Shown here piece by piece: positions 45,551 to 54,477 of a stretch of DNA of 64,000 nucleotides. Position numbers and translations under genes: made by a program. Under the pieces are notes generated by a model. It was not told where the DNA came from. It searched no databases and saw nothing but the letters and a program-made list of their open reading frames with translations. The DNA is from Telluria beijingensis. GTDB lineage: Bacteria > Pseudomonadota > Gammaproteobacteria > Burkholderiales > Burkholderiaceae_D. Each line of letters starts with the position of its first letter. Within the stretch, counting starts at the first letter, position 1. The DNA lies in NCBI RefSeq assembly GCF_030770395.1, contig NZ_CP132480.1:5877218-5941217 (forward strand), read 5' to 3'.

Positions 45551-46326
45551 ACACCATCTCCACCCACGACCTGCTCTTGACCGTCGGCCAGCGCACCCTG
45601 GTGCAAGGCCTCGACTGGACCGCGCGCGCCGGCGAATGCTGGAGCGTCATCGGCCGCAATGGCGCCGGCAAAAGCACCCTGCTGCGCACCCTGGCCGGCC
45701 TGCAGTCGCCGAACGGCGGCTCGGTCCAGGTGAATGGCCGCGCCTTGCGCGACTGGCCGCTGACCGAACTGGCGCGCGAGCGCGCCTTCCTGGCCCAGTC
45801 GCGCCACGACGCCTTCGCCTATACGGTGCTGGAAAGCGTGCTGTCGGCGCGCCATCCCTACCATGCCAACCGCTACTGGGAAGGCAGCGACGACCACCAG
45901 GCCGCCATGCAGGCGCTGGCGGCGATGGAAGTGGACGACCTGGCTGCGCGCGACGTGCGTACGCTGTCCGGCGGCGAGCGCCAGCGCGTGGCGATCGCCG
46001 CCCTGCTGGCGCAGCAGACGCCACTGCTCCTGCTCGACGAACCGGCCAATGCGCTCGACCTGGCGCACCAGGTGAGCGTGATGGGCCTGCTGGCGCGCCT
46101 GTGCCGCGAGCAGGGCCGGACCGTGGTCATGATCGGCCACGACCTGAACCTGGCCTGCCGCATTTCCACGCATGCTTTGCTGCTGATGGGCGACGGCCGC
46201 TGGACGGCCGGCGCCAACGACCAGATCATGCGCCCGGCGCTGCTGGGCGACTACCTCGGCCATCCGATCGACATGATCGAGCACGAAGGCCGCCGCATCT
46301 TCATTCCCAAGGAGGGTTCCGCATGA
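45547..46326 (+). CDS. btuD: BtuD-type ABC transporter ATPase
   Basis: 259 residues. Walker A GRNGAGKSTLLRTLAGL, Q-loop FLAQSRHDAFAY, signature LSGGERQRVAIAALLAQ, Walker B LLLLDEPANALD, H-loop MIGHDLNLACR. It powers cobalamin import with BtuC and BtuF. The last codons overlap the cobO start by 4 bp. Confidence 0.94.
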   Translation: MNTISTHDLLLTVGQRTLVQGLDWTARAGECWSVIGRNGAGKSTLLRTLAGLQSPNGGSVQVNGRALRDWPLTELARERAFLAQSRHDAFAYTVLESVLSARHPYHANRYWEGSDDHQAAMQALAAMEVDDLAARDVRTLSGGERQRVAIAALLAQQTPLLLLDEPANALDLAHQVSVMGLLARLCREQGRTVVMIGHDLNLACRISTHALLLMGDGRWTAGANDQIMRPALLGDYLGHPIDMIEHEGRRIFIPKEGSA

Positions 46327-46949
46327 CCGACATGACGCCAGAACAGACCGCCGCCCTGAACGAACGCCACCGCGCCCGCATGGAGCGCAAGAAGGCGGTC
46401 ATCGATGCAAAGATCGCCTCGGCCGACAAGGAGATCGGCATCGTCATCGTCAATACCGGCAACGGCAAGGGCAAGAGCTCGAGCGCGTTCGGCATGGTGG
46501 CGCGCGCGCTCGGCCACGGCATGAAGGTGGGCGTGGTCCAGTTCATCAAGGGCGCCCTGTCGACCGGCGAAGAAACCTTCCTGCGCCGCTTTCCCGACGA
46601 GGTGAGCTTCCATGCGATGGGCGAAGGCTATACGTGGGAAACGCAAAACCGCGAACGCGACATCGCCAAGGCCGGGGAAGCCTGGGCGCTGGCCAGGCAG
46701 TTCCTGTCCGATCCTGCGATCGGCATGGTGGTGCTGGATGAACTGAACATCGCCCTTAAGTACAAATACCTCGACGTGCACACCGTGATCGCCGACCTGC
46801 TCGACCGTCCGGTGATGCAGCACGTGGTGATCACCGGCCGCGGCGCGCCGCCCGAGCTGGTCGAAATCGCCGACACGGTCACCGAGATGAACGTCGTCAA
46901 GCACGCGTTCAAGTCCGGCATCGCGGCCCAGGCGGGGACCGAGTGGTGA
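46323..46949 (+). CDS. cobO: Cob(I)yrinic acid a,c-diamide adenosyltransferase CobO/BtuR
   Basis: 208 residues. Walker A NTGNGKGKSSSAFGMVARALGHG, then VGVVQFIKGALSTGEE, HAMGEGYTWETQNRERD and MVVLDELNIALKYKYLD are CobA/CobO/BtuR signatures. It transfers the adenosyl group to corrinoids, in biosynthesis and in salvage, producing the cofactor used by the class II ribonucleotide reductase. Overlaps cobB at a GTGA. Confidence 0.95.
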   Translation: MTDMTPEQTAALNERHRARMERKKAVIDAKIASADKEIGIVIVNTGNGKGKSSSAFGMVARALGHGMKVGVVQFIKGALSTGEETFLRRFPDEVSFHAMGEGYTWETQNRERDIAKAGEAWALARQFLSDPAIGMVVLDELNIALKYKYLDVHTVIADLLDRPVMQHVVITGRGAPPELVEIADTVTEMNVVKHAFKSGIAAQAGTEW

Positions 46950-48235
46950 GCGGCGCCCGCGTGGCCCTGGTGGCGGCGATGTCGTCCGGCCAGGGCAAGA
47001 CGACGGTGACGGCCGCGCTGACGCGGCGCCTGGTCCGCATGGGCAAGCGCGTGCGCGTGTTCAAGTGCGGCCCCGACTTCATCGACCCGATGCTGCTCGA
47101 ACGCGCCTGCGGCGCGCCGGTCCACAACCTCGACCTGTGGATGGTCGGCGTCGATGCTTGCCGCCAGCGCCTGCTTGACGCCGCGCGCGACGCGGACGCG
47201 ATCCTGGTCGAAGGCGTGATGGGCCTGTACGACGGCTCGCCGTCGGCGGCCGACCTGTCGCGCGAGTTCGGGATCCCTGTGCTCGCGGTGCTGGACGCCT
47301 CCGCCATGGCGCAGACCGCGGGCGCGGTGGCGCAGGGCTTGCGCGACTACGGTCCGGTGGCGATGGCGGGCGTGATCGCCAACCGCGTGGCAAGCGCGGG
47401 CCATGCGGCGATGGTGAAGGAATCGCTGCGCGACATCCCGCTGATCGGCACCCTGCCGCGCCAGGACGAGGCGCTGCCCGAGCGGCACCTGGGCCTGGTG
47501 GTTCCGGGCGAGGTCGAGGAGCTGGACCGCATCCTGGATGCGCTGGCCGATAGCATCGAGTTCGATGAAGCGGCGTGGGATACGCTGCCCATCATGGCGC
47601 CTTCTTCCACCGCGCCGGCGCCAGTGCCACCGCTGCTGGCCGGGCGCACGATCGCGATCGCGCGCGATCCGTCCTTTGTATTCGTTTACCCGGCGAATAT
47701 CGACCTGCTCGAACAGCTCGGCGCGCGCATCACCTACTTCGCGCCGCTCTCGGACGAACCGGTGCCGGAAGACGCCGATGCGGTCTACCTGCCGGGCGGC
47801 TATCCCGAACTGCACGGCGCCGAACTGCAGGCCGCCCAGCGCTGGCGCGACTCGATCCGCGCCGTCCATGCGCGCGGCGTGCCGATCGTCGCCGAATGCG
47901 GCGGCATGATGGCGCTTGCCGATGGCCTGACCGACGGCGAGGGACGCCGCTACGAGATGGCCGGCCTGCTGGCGGGCGAGGTCAGGATGCAGAAGCGCCT
48001 GGGAGGACTCGGCATGCATGCGATGCCGACGCCGCAGGGCGAGATCCGTGGCCATACCTTCCACTATTCATTGCTGGACTCCCCGGTAACGCCGGCAGCG
48101 CACACCGTGAAGCAGCGCACCGGCGCCCAGGGCGAAGCCGCCTACCGGGTCGGCTCGCTGTTCGCGTCCTACTTCCACGGTTACTTTCCATCCAATCCGC
48201 GCGCGGTGGCTGCGCTGTTCGGAGCGACGCCGTGA
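46946..48235 (+). CDS. cobB: Cobyrinate a,c-diamide synthase
   Basis: 429 residues starting with GTG (46946; GTG 46943 is also possible). N-terminal ATPase: VALVAAMSSGQGKTTVTAALTRRLVRMGKRVRVFKCGPDFIDPMLL. C-terminal glutaminase with nucleophile Cys in VPIVAECGGMMALADGL, and the closing His in ASYFHGYFPSNPRAVA. It amidates the a and c carboxylates of cobyrinate. As the earliest biosynthetic step encoded here, it suggests that corrin-ring genes lie elsewhere or that incomplete corrinoids are scavenged. Confidence 0.94.
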   Translation: MSGARVALVAAMSSGQGKTTVTAALTRRLVRMGKRVRVFKCGPDFIDPMLLERACGAPVHNLDLWMVGVDACRQRLLDAARDADAILVEGVMGLYDGSPSAADLSREFGIPVLAVLDASAMAQTAGAVAQGLRDYGPVAMAGVIANRVASAGHAAMVKESLRDIPLIGTLPRQDEALPERHLGLVVPGEVEELDRILDALADSIEFDEAAWDTLPIMAPSSTAPAPVPPLLAGRTIAIARDPSFVFVYPANIDLLEQLGARITYFAPLSDEPVPEDADAVYLPGGYPELHGAELQAAQRWRDSIRAVHARGVPIVAECGGMMALADGLTDGEGRRYEMAGLLAGEVRMQKRLGGLGMHAMPTPQGEIRGHTFHYSLLDSPVTPAAHTVKQRTGAQGEAAYRVGSLFASYFHGYFPSNPRAVAALFGATP

Positions 48236-48792
48236 GCGTCACCCTGGTCTTCGGCGGCGCGCGTTCGGGCAAGAGCGCGTATGCCGAGCGCCTGGCGCAG
48301 GCATCCGGCAAAGAGGTCGTGTACGTCGCGACCTCGCGCGCGGGCGATGGCGAGATGGCCGCGCGCATCGGCCACCACCGCGAACGGCGTCCGGCCGAGT
48401 GGCAGACAGTCGAAGAGGAACTGGCGCTGGCGCAGGCGCTGCGCGCTGCATGCGCGCCTGGGCGCCTGGTGCTGGTCGACTGCCTGACGCTGTGGCTCAG
48501 CAACCTGATGTTCTGCGATGGCCGTGACTATCCCGAGGTCGGCGCGGTCGAGCTGCCGGCCCGCTTCCACGAAGAACGCGCGGCCTTGCTGGACCTGCTG
48601 GACGAAGGCCTGCCCGGCGACCTGGTCCTGGTGTCGAACGAAGTCGGCATGGGCATCGTGCCCTGGGGCGCGATCTCGCGCAGCTTCGCCGATGAGGCGG
48701 GTCGCCTGAACCAGGCCGTGGCGGCGCGCGCCGAACGCGCGGTGCTGGTGGCGGCCGGCCTGCCGCTGGTACTGAAAGGGCCTTCGTGCTGA
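48232..48792 (+). CDS. cobU: Adenosylcobinamide kinase/guanylyltransferase CobU
   Basis: 186 residues with GTG start (48232) overlapping the cobB stop. Walker A VFGGARSGKSAYAERLAQ, TSRAGDGEMAARIGHHRERRP (nucleotide-binding with the guanylylated His), LVLVDCLTLWLSNLM, and VSNEVGMGIVPWGAISRSFADEAG are the CobU/CobP blocks. It phosphorylates and then activates adenosylcobinamide to the GDP form. Confidence 0.94.
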   Translation: MSVTLVFGGARSGKSAYAERLAQASGKEVVYVATSRAGDGEMAARIGHHRERRPAEWQTVEEELALAQALRAACAPGRLVLVDCLTLWLSNLMFCDGRDYPEVGAVELPARFHEERAALLDLLDEGLPGDLVLVSNEVGMGIVPWGAISRSFADEAGRLNQAVAARAERAVLVAAGLPLVLKGPSC

Positions 48793-49718
48793 TTGGGCTG
48801 TCGCTCCCCACCATCGCGCTGCTGCTGGTGGCGGGCATCGCGCTCGACCTGCTGCTGGGCGAGACACGGCGCTGGCATCCGCTGGTCGGCTTCGGCAAGC
48901 TGGCGGGCTTCATCGAGCGCCGTCTCAACGACGGGCAGGCGCGCCTGGCGCGCGGCTTTCTGGCCTGGACGCTCGCCGTCGTGCCGCTCAGTGCGTTGGC
49001 CCTGGCGCTGACCGAGGCCGCCGGCCTGTGGCTGCATGCGGCGCTACTGTATTTCTGCATCGGCCTGCGCAGCCTGCGCGACCACACCCTGCCAATCTAC
49101 AGGGCACTGGGCAACGGCGACCTGGCGCAGGCGCGCGCCCTCACCGCGCGCATCGTCAGCCGCGATACATCGAACGCCGACGAATCCGACCTGGCCAAGG
49201 CCAGCGCCGAATCGCTCCTCGAGAATGGCAACGATGCCGTGTTCGGCACGCTGTTCTGGTTCATCCTGCTGGGTGGGCCGGGCGCGGTGCTGTTCCGGCT
49301 GGCGAATACCCTCGATGCGATGTGGGGTTATCGCAGCGAACGCTTCAACCTGTTCGGCCGCTGTGCGGCGCGCATCGACGATGCGCTCAATTTCGTGCCG
49401 GCGCGCCTGACCGCGCTGTCGTATGTGCTGCTAGCGGGCAGCGGCCGCGCGCGCGCCTGGCAGTGCTGGCGCACCCAGGCCCCGGCCTGGAGCAGCCCGA
49501 ATGCGGGGCCGGTGATGGCCAGCGGCGCCGGCGCGCTCGGCGTGTCGCTGGGCGGCGCCGCCGTCTACGATGGCGAAGTCGAACACCGGCCGCCCCTGGG
49601 CGCCGGTCCGGCCGCCCGCGCCGGCGACATCCTGCGCGCCTGGCGCCTGGTGCTGCACACGACCTTGCTGTGGGCCGGCGTGGCCTGCCTGCTGGCGATT
49701 GGAGTCGTTTATGCTTGA
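48786..49718 (+). CDS. cbiB: Adenosylcobinamide-phosphate synthase CbiB
   Basis: 310 residues, membrane protein. GTG start (48786) overlapping the cobU stop. LLLGETRRWHPLVGFGKLAGFIERRLND, RIVSRDTSNADESDLAKASAESLLENGNDAVFGTLFWFILLGGPGAVLFRLANTLDAMWGYRSERF are diagnostic. It attaches aminopropanol or its phosphate to cobyric acid. Its 3' end overlaps cobD. Confidence 0.94.
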   Translation: MLIGLSLPTIALLLVAGIALDLLLGETRRWHPLVGFGKLAGFIERRLNDGQARLARGFLAWTLAVVPLSALALALTEAAGLWLHAALLYFCIGLRSLRDHTLPIYRALGNGDLAQARALTARIVSRDTSNADESDLAKASAESLLENGNDAVFGTLFWFILLGGPGAVLFRLANTLDAMWGYRSERFNLFGRCAARIDDALNFVPARLTALSYVLLAGSGRARAWQCWRTQAPAWSSPNAGPVMASGAGALGVSLGGAAVYDGEVEHRPPLGAGPAARAGDILRAWRLVLHTTLLWAGVACLLAIGVVYA

Positions 49719-50691
49719 ACACGGCGGCAACCTGCGCGACGCTGCGCGGCATTACGGGCGCGACGACTGGATCGACCTGTCGACCGGGATCAACCCGCAT
49801 GGCTATCCGGCGCCAGCGCCATCGAGCGCGGCCTGGCACCGCCTGCCGGAACCCGACCCGGCCCTGCTCGCGGCGGCCTGCGCCTATTACCGCGCACCGC
49901 AGTTGCTGCCGGTGGCCGGCACCCAGGCGGCGATCCAGGCGCTGCCGCGACTGCGGCCGCCGTCGCGGGTCGCGGTATCGAGTCCGTCGTATGCCGAGCA
50001 TGCGCTCCACTGGAACCTGCACGGCCATGCGCGGCGCCTGGTCCCGTATGCGGGGCTGGAGGCCGCGGTCGACGATAGCGACGTGGTGGTAGTGGTCAAT
50101 CCGAACAACCCCACCGGCGAGACCATTCCACCCGAGCGCCTGCTCGACTGGGCGGCGCGGCTGCATGCGCGCGGCGGCTGGCTGGTGGTTGACGAAGCCT
50201 TCGGCGATACGGCGCCGGCGCTGAGCGTCGCCCCGCATGCGGCGCAACCAGGCCTGATCGTGCTGCGTTCGATCGGCAAGTTCTTCGGGCTGGCTGGACT
50301 GCGGCTGGGATTCGTCGCCGCGCACGAGCGCGTGCTGGTGGACCTGGCCGACCTGCTCGGGCCGTGGGCTGTCAGCGGCCCGGCGCAGGAGGTCGCGGTG
50401 CAGGCGCTGCGCGACACGCGCTGGCAACTGGAAAAGCAGGCGCATCTTGCGCAGGCCGGCGAACGAATGGAAAGTCTGCTGCGCGCGCACGGCATCGCCA
50501 GCGCGGGTACGCCGCTGTTTCGCTGGTGGCCCGAGGTGCGGCCAGAGGATTTTCATGAACACATGGCCGCGCGCGGCATCTGGTGCCGGCTGTTCCGCGC
50601 TGCGGCGCGCGGCGTCCGCGTCGGCCTGCCTGCCGAAGAACACGATTGGCGGCGTCTGGAACAAGCACTTCACGAATGGAGCAAGCAATGA
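49711..50691 (+). CDS. cobD: L-threonine-phosphate decarboxylase CobD
   Basis: 326-residue fold-type I PLP enzyme: HGGNLRDAARHYG opening, NPNNPTGETIPPERLL, WLVVDEAFGDT and SIGKFFGLAGLRLGFVAA with the PLP-binding Lys. It produces aminopropanol phosphate for CbiB. In the Pseudomonas naming system the same protein is called CobC. Overlaps cbiB by 8 bp and btuF by 4 bp. Confidence 0.92.
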   Translation: MLEHGGNLRDAARHYGRDDWIDLSTGINPHGYPAPAPSSAAWHRLPEPDPALLAAACAYYRAPQLLPVAGTQAAIQALPRLRPPSRVAVSSPSYAEHALHWNLHGHARRLVPYAGLEAAVDDSDVVVVVNPNNPTGETIPPERLLDWAARLHARGGWLVVDEAFGDTAPALSVAPHAAQPGLIVLRSIGKFFGLAGLRLGFVAAHERVLVDLADLLGPWAVSGPAQEVAVQALRDTRWQLEKQAHLAQAGERMESLLRAHGIASAGTPLFRWWPEVRPEDFHEHMAARGIWCRLFRAAARGVRVGLPAEEHDWRRLEQALHEWSKQ

Positions 50692-51560
50692 AGAAAACGA
50701 TGCTGCTGGCGACCGCCGCCTGGGCGGTCTCGGCGCAGGCCGCGATCACGGTCAAGGACGATGCGGGGCTGCCGGTGACCGTCGACAAGCCGGCGGTCAG
50801 GGTGGTGTCGATGGCGCCCAGCGTGACCGAACTGCTGTTCGCAGCGGGCGGCGGCGGCCAGATCGTCGGCGCCGTCAACTACAGCGACTATCCCGAGGCG
50901 GCCAAGCGCATCACGCGCATCGGCTCGAACCGCGAAATCGACATGGAACTCCTGATTTCGCTGAAGCCCGATCTGATCGTGGCCTGGCGCCATAACAGTT
51001 CGGAGCGGCAGATCGAGATGGTACGCCGCCTGGGCATCCCGGTATTCCAGAGCGACCCGCAGACCCTCGACGGCATTCCCGACAGCGTGCTGCGCCTGGG
51101 CCGGCTGCTCGGCACCGAGGCGGCGGCGAAGACGACCGCGACCCAGCTGCGCGAGCAGCTGGCCGGCCTGCGCACGCGCTACGCGGGACGCGCGCCGGTA
51201 CGCACTTTCTACCAGGTGTGGGACAAGCCGCTGTATACGCTCAGCGGAAAGCACATCCTGACCGATGCGATGAAGCTGTGCGGCGGCGAGAACATCTTCG
51301 ACAAGCTGACGGTGACCGCACCGATCGTCTCGATCGAGAGCGTATTGCAGGCCAACCCTGAGGCAATCATCGCCACCGCCGAAAAGAACTACGGGGGCGT
51401 CGACCTGTGGAAGCCTTACGGCACGTTGGCCGCGGTGCGCAGCAATAACCTGTTCACGCTGGACGGCCATCTGCTCAATCGCGCCGGGCCGCGCATGGTC
51501 CAGGGCACGGCCGCGATGTGCGAGGTGCTCGAGCAGGCGCGCCAGCGGCGTCCGAAATGA
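50688..51560 (+). CDS. btuF: Cobalamin-binding periplasmic protein BtuF
   Basis: 290 residues with signal peptide [56 protein letters not shown] and [21 protein letters not shown] are class III solute-binding protein blocks of the BtuF group. It delivers cobalamin to BtuCD. Its position between cobD and cobQ rather than next to btuCD is unusual but in the same operon. Confidence 0.92.
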   Translation: MKKTMLLATAAWAVSAQAAITVKDDAGLPVTVDKPAVRVVSMAPSVTELLFAAGGGGQIVGAVNYSDYPEAAKRITRIGSNREIDMELLISLKPDLIVAWRHNSSERQIEMVRRLGIPVFQSDPQTLDGIPDSVLRLGRLLGTEAAAKTTATQLREQLAGLRTRYAGRAPVRTFYQVWDKPLYTLSGKHILTDAMKLCGGENIFDKLTVTAPIVSIESVLQANPEAIIATAEKNYGGVDLWKPYGTLAAVRSNNLFTLDGHLLNRAGPRMVQGTAAMCEVLEQARQRRPK

Positions 51561-53011
51561 GCGCCTTTCCCTACCGGACCCTGATGGTGCAGGGCACGAC
51601 GTCGGATGCCGGCAAGAGCACGGTGGTGGCGGCGCTGTGCCGTCTGCTCAAGCGGCGCGGCATCCGGGTCGCGCCATTCAAGCCGCAGAACATGGCGCTC
51701 AACAGCGCGGTGACGCGCGACGGCGGCGAGATCGGCCGCGCGCAGGCGCTGCAGGCGATCGCCGCCGGGATCGAACCGCACACCGACATGAATCCGGTGC
51801 TGCTCAAGCCATCGAGCGACATCGGCGCGCAAGTCATCATCCACGGCCAGGTGCGGGCCGACATGAATGCGCGCGACTATCACCAGTACAAGCCGGTCGC
51901 GATGGAAGCGGTACTCGAATCGCATGCGCGTTTGCTGGCGCAGTACGAGACTGTGATCGTCGAAGGCGCGGGCAGTCCGGCCGAGATCAACCTGCGCGAC
52001 CGCGACATCGCGAACATGGGGTTTGCCGAGGCAGTCGATTGCCCGGTGGTGCTGGTGGCGGACATCGATCGCGGCGGCGTCTTTGCGCACCTGGTTGGAA
52101 CGCTGTCCTGCCTGTCGCAGTCGGAGCGCGATCGCGTGATCGGCTTCGTCATCAACCGCTTCCGCGGAGATATCAGGCTGCTCGAGCCGGGGCTGGAGTG
52201 GCTCGAACGACAGACCGGCAAGCCGGTGCTGGCGGTGCTGCCGTATCTGCACGGCCTGTTCCTGGATGCCGAGGATGCGGTGCAGGCGGCGCAAGTGAAC
52301 AAGGGAGCATTTCGGGTCGTGGTTCCAAGCCTGCCGCGCATGAGCAATCACACGGATTTCGATGCGCTGCGCGCGCATCCGGATGTCGACCTGCGCTTCG
52401 TGCGGCAGGGTGAGGCGATTCCCGGGGCTGACTTGATCGTTCTCCCGGGGAGCAAGAATACGCGCGGGGATCTGGCCTGGCTGGAAGCGCAGGGCTGGCG
52501 CGAGCAGATCGCGCGGCATTTGCGTTATGGCGGCAAGCTGATTGGCGTATGCGGTGGGTTCCAGATGCTGGGACGGACCGTGTGCGATCCGCATGGGGTC
52601 GAAGGTGCGCCTGGGGTGTCGGCAGGACTCGGGTTGCTGGAGATCGAGACTGAGCTGACGCGCGAGAAGCGGCTGACGCGGGTCGAAGGGGAGTGTGCGT
52701 TCAGCGAGAACGGCGGGATGGTTAGTGGGTACGAGATCCACATGGGTGTGTCGCATGGCGCGGCAATGAAGGCGCCCGCCTTCTCGATCGCTGGGCGGGC
52801 CGAAGGCGCGGTGTCGGACGATGGCCAGATCCTCGGGACCTATCTGCACGGCTTGTTCGATCATCCGGAAGCCTGCAGGGCACTGCTCCGGTGGGCCGGT
52901 TCGCGCAGCGAACATATCGTCGACACGGCGCAGTTGCGCGAAGCGAGTCTCGAGCGGATTGCGGACTCGGTTGAGGGGCTGATGGAAAAGCTGATGGAGT
53001 TGAGAGCTTGA
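51557..53011 (+). CDS. cobQ: Cobyric acid synthase CobQ
   Basis: 484 residues. [43 protein letters not shown] is the ATPase start; [27 protein letters not shown] block is present; the glutaminase half has [23 protein letters not shown] with the nucleophile Cys and [18 protein letters not shown] with the His. It amidates carboxylates b, d, e and g. Last gene of the operon; a terminator follows. The region after about 52,400 has slightly lower GC than the rest. Confidence 0.95.
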   Translation: MSAFPYRTLMVQGTTSDAGKSTVVAALCRLLKRRGIRVAPFKPQNMALNSAVTRDGGEIGRAQALQAIAAGIEPHTDMNPVLLKPSSDIGAQVIIHGQVRADMNARDYHQYKPVAMEAVLESHARLLAQYETVIVEGAGSPAEINLRDRDIANMGFAEAVDCPVVLVADIDRGGVFAHLVGTLSCLSQSERDRVIGFVINRFRGDIRLLEPGLEWLERQTGKPVLAVLPYLHGLFLDAEDAVQAAQVNKGAFRVVVPSLPRMSNHTDFDALRAHPDVDLRFVRQGEAIPGADLIVLPGSKNTRGDLAWLEAQGWREQIARHLRYGGKLIGVCGGFQMLGRTVCDPHGVEGAPGVSAGLGLLEIETELTREKRLTRVEGECAFSENGGMVSGYEIHMGVSHGAAMKAPAFSIAGRAEGAVSDDGQILGTYLHGLFDHPEACRALLRWAGSRSEHIVDTAQLREASLERIADSVEGLMEKLMELRA

Positions 53012-53015
53012 AAGC

Positions 53016-53052
53016 AAAAAACCCCACCATGATCACATGGTGGGGTTTTTCT
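53016..53052. terminator. Bidirectional terminator between cobQ and the 5S rRNA gene
   Basis: AAAAAACCCCACCATG and its inverse copy CATGTGGT-like CATGGTGGGGTTTTTCTT form a stable stem with T run on either strand, so it ends both the cobalamin operon and the 5S transcript. Confidence 0.88.
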
Positions 53053-53060
53053 TATAACTA

Positions 53061-53174
53061 GCCTGACGATAACCTACTTTCACACTGGTTGCAGCACTAT
53101 CATCGGCGCAAAGTCGTTTCACGGTCCTGTTCGGGATGGGAAGGGGTGGGACCGACTTGCTATGGTCATCAGGC
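53061..53174 (-). rRNA. rrf: 5S ribosomal RNA, solitary gene
   Basis: Minus-strand sequence begins GCCTGATGACCATAGCAAG, contains CCCATCCCGAACAGGACCG and GCGCCGATGATAGTG, and ends GTTATCGTCAGGC, pairing with the 5' end (GCCTGA/TCAGGC) as in a standard betaproteobacterial 5S. About 114 nt. No 16S or 23S gene is adjacent: upstream on its strand are only a promoter and the defence operon. It therefore appears to be an orphan 5S copy. Confidence 0.92.
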
Positions 53175-53188
53175 ATGACTTGTACGAA

Positions 53189-53263
53189 TCTTCGCTTTCG
53201 CTACCGTGAGGTGGCGTCTGCGTCGAGGAGCGAGACTATAGCAAAGGCTTATGCAGTCCGCAA
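53189..53263 (-). promoter_or_regulatory. Promoter and leader of the solitary 5S rRNA gene
   Basis: Minus-strand -35 TTGCGG (53258-53263), 17-bp spacer, -10 TATAGT (53235-53240). The leader down to GCGAAGA (53189) matches 39790-39842 in front of the tRNA-Ser 3' part except for a 3-bp indel. Confidence 0.82.
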
Positions 53264-53271
53264 GGCCGGTT

Positions 53272-54477
53272 TCATGAACCTCTCAATAAATCTGCAAGAA
53301 GGACATCCACTACTGCCTCCTCGTCGACCGGCGTGGTCAGCCTCAGCATGGCATCCTTCAAGCCGATGTCCCAGCAGGCATCCCGACCGCGCGGCTCCAG
53401 CCGCCGACTCGACATGGCCACCGCCCCGGCCGCCGCGCGATAGTCCTGCTCGCCGAAACGCCATGGCCGCGCGCCGAAATCCTGCATCACCACATTGGCG
53501 ATCGCGATGCCCGGCCAGTCGAAGTCGCCGTGATAATGCAGCCGCGCCCCTGCCGCCGCCAGCTGCGACAGCAAGGCCCGCTGCGCCGCGGCCGGCATGC
53601 CGTCAGTGCAGACCAGCGGCGCGCAGCGCGCACCCAGGACATCGGCCGCGATCGCGACGACGTTCGGGTTCTCGCACACAAAGACATCACGCTGCGCGAC
53701 CTCCCAATTCCGACTCGTGCGCACCAGCGCACGCAGGGAAAGGTAATCGGGCTCGCCGCGCCGCTCTTCACTGCCCGGCAAATTGAGCGCCAGCGCCGGC
53801 CGCGCCAGCTCATTGACCAGGATGCCCACCGCCGCCCATTGCGTGCGTGCCGACTCCTCCTGCTCGCCCTCCTCCAGCTCATCGGCCAGCGCATGCCGCA
53901 GCGCAGCCAGCACCAGCGATGCCACGGGGCGGCCATTGTCCAGGGCATGCGCGTCGCCCAGCACCTGGGCCGCCAGCTGCGAACGCGTGCTTCCCTGGCG
54001 CGGCAGCGCCGCCAGCACCTTCGCGGCGTCGCCGCACAGCGCGGCCGCCGTCGCCGGCTCGCCGCCACAGGCCCGCTTCAGGGCGCCGAGCGCGCGCGGC
54101 TGCGCCAGCAAGGCGGCAAGGCGCGGCTCGGCCAGCGAGGTATGGAAGTCGCTCCACGCCAGCGCAGCCGTCGTGCGCTGCGCCTTGAGATCGTGGATCG
54201 GGCCATCGAGCAGCTCGAGCGCTTCGCGCAAGGACGCCGCCGCGCCGCTGTGCAGCAAAACGTCGTCCAGGTCGGCGACCTCGAAGCGCAGCGAGGCCCC
54301 CGACGCGGTCGGACGTCCCAGCATGCCGCATAGCGCCGCACGCTCGACATCGTCCAGTTGCCCCAGCGTGACCGTGCCGCCATCGCGCCCCTGCGCGTAA
54401 CGCTTGCGCAGGCGCGCACGCAGTCCCGCCAGGGCCGGGCCGCCCAGCAGGCGCTCCAGACGCGCAAGATCCGCCAT
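53272..54477 (-). CDS. jetD: Wadjet JetD-type protein (DUF2399, TIGR02679-like nuclease subunit)
   Basis: 401 residues from MADLARLERLLGGPALAGLR. The N-terminal part (DUF3323-like) precedes a C-terminal Toprim-like domain: DVFVCENPNVVAIAADVLG supplies the Glu and RLHYHGDFDWPGIAIANVVM the Asp-x-Asp. In Wadjet complexes this subunit cuts DNA once the SMC motor detects a small closed circle. The ATG overlaps the jetC stop by 1 bp (TGATG). Last gene of the four-gene operon; the 5S promoter starts just after it. Confidence 0.9.
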   Translation of the reverse strand: MADLARLERLLGGPALAGLRARLRKRYAQGRDGGTVTLGQLDDVERAALCGMLGRPTASGASLRFEVADLDDVLLHSGAAASLREALELLDGPIHDLKAQRTTAALAWSDFHTSLAEPRLAALLAQPRALGALKRACGGEPATAAALCGDAAKVLAALPRQGSTRSQLAAQVLGDAHALDNGRPVASLVLAALRHALADELEEGEQEESARTQWAAVGILVNELARPALALNLPGSEERRGEPDYLSLRALVRTSRNWEVAQRDVFVCENPNVVAIAADVLGARCAPLVCTDGMPAAAQRALLSQLAAAGARLHYHGDFDWPGIAIANVVMQDFGARPWRFGEQDYRAAAGAVAMSSRRLEPRGRDACWDIGLKDAMLRLTTPVDEEAVVDVLLADLLRGS

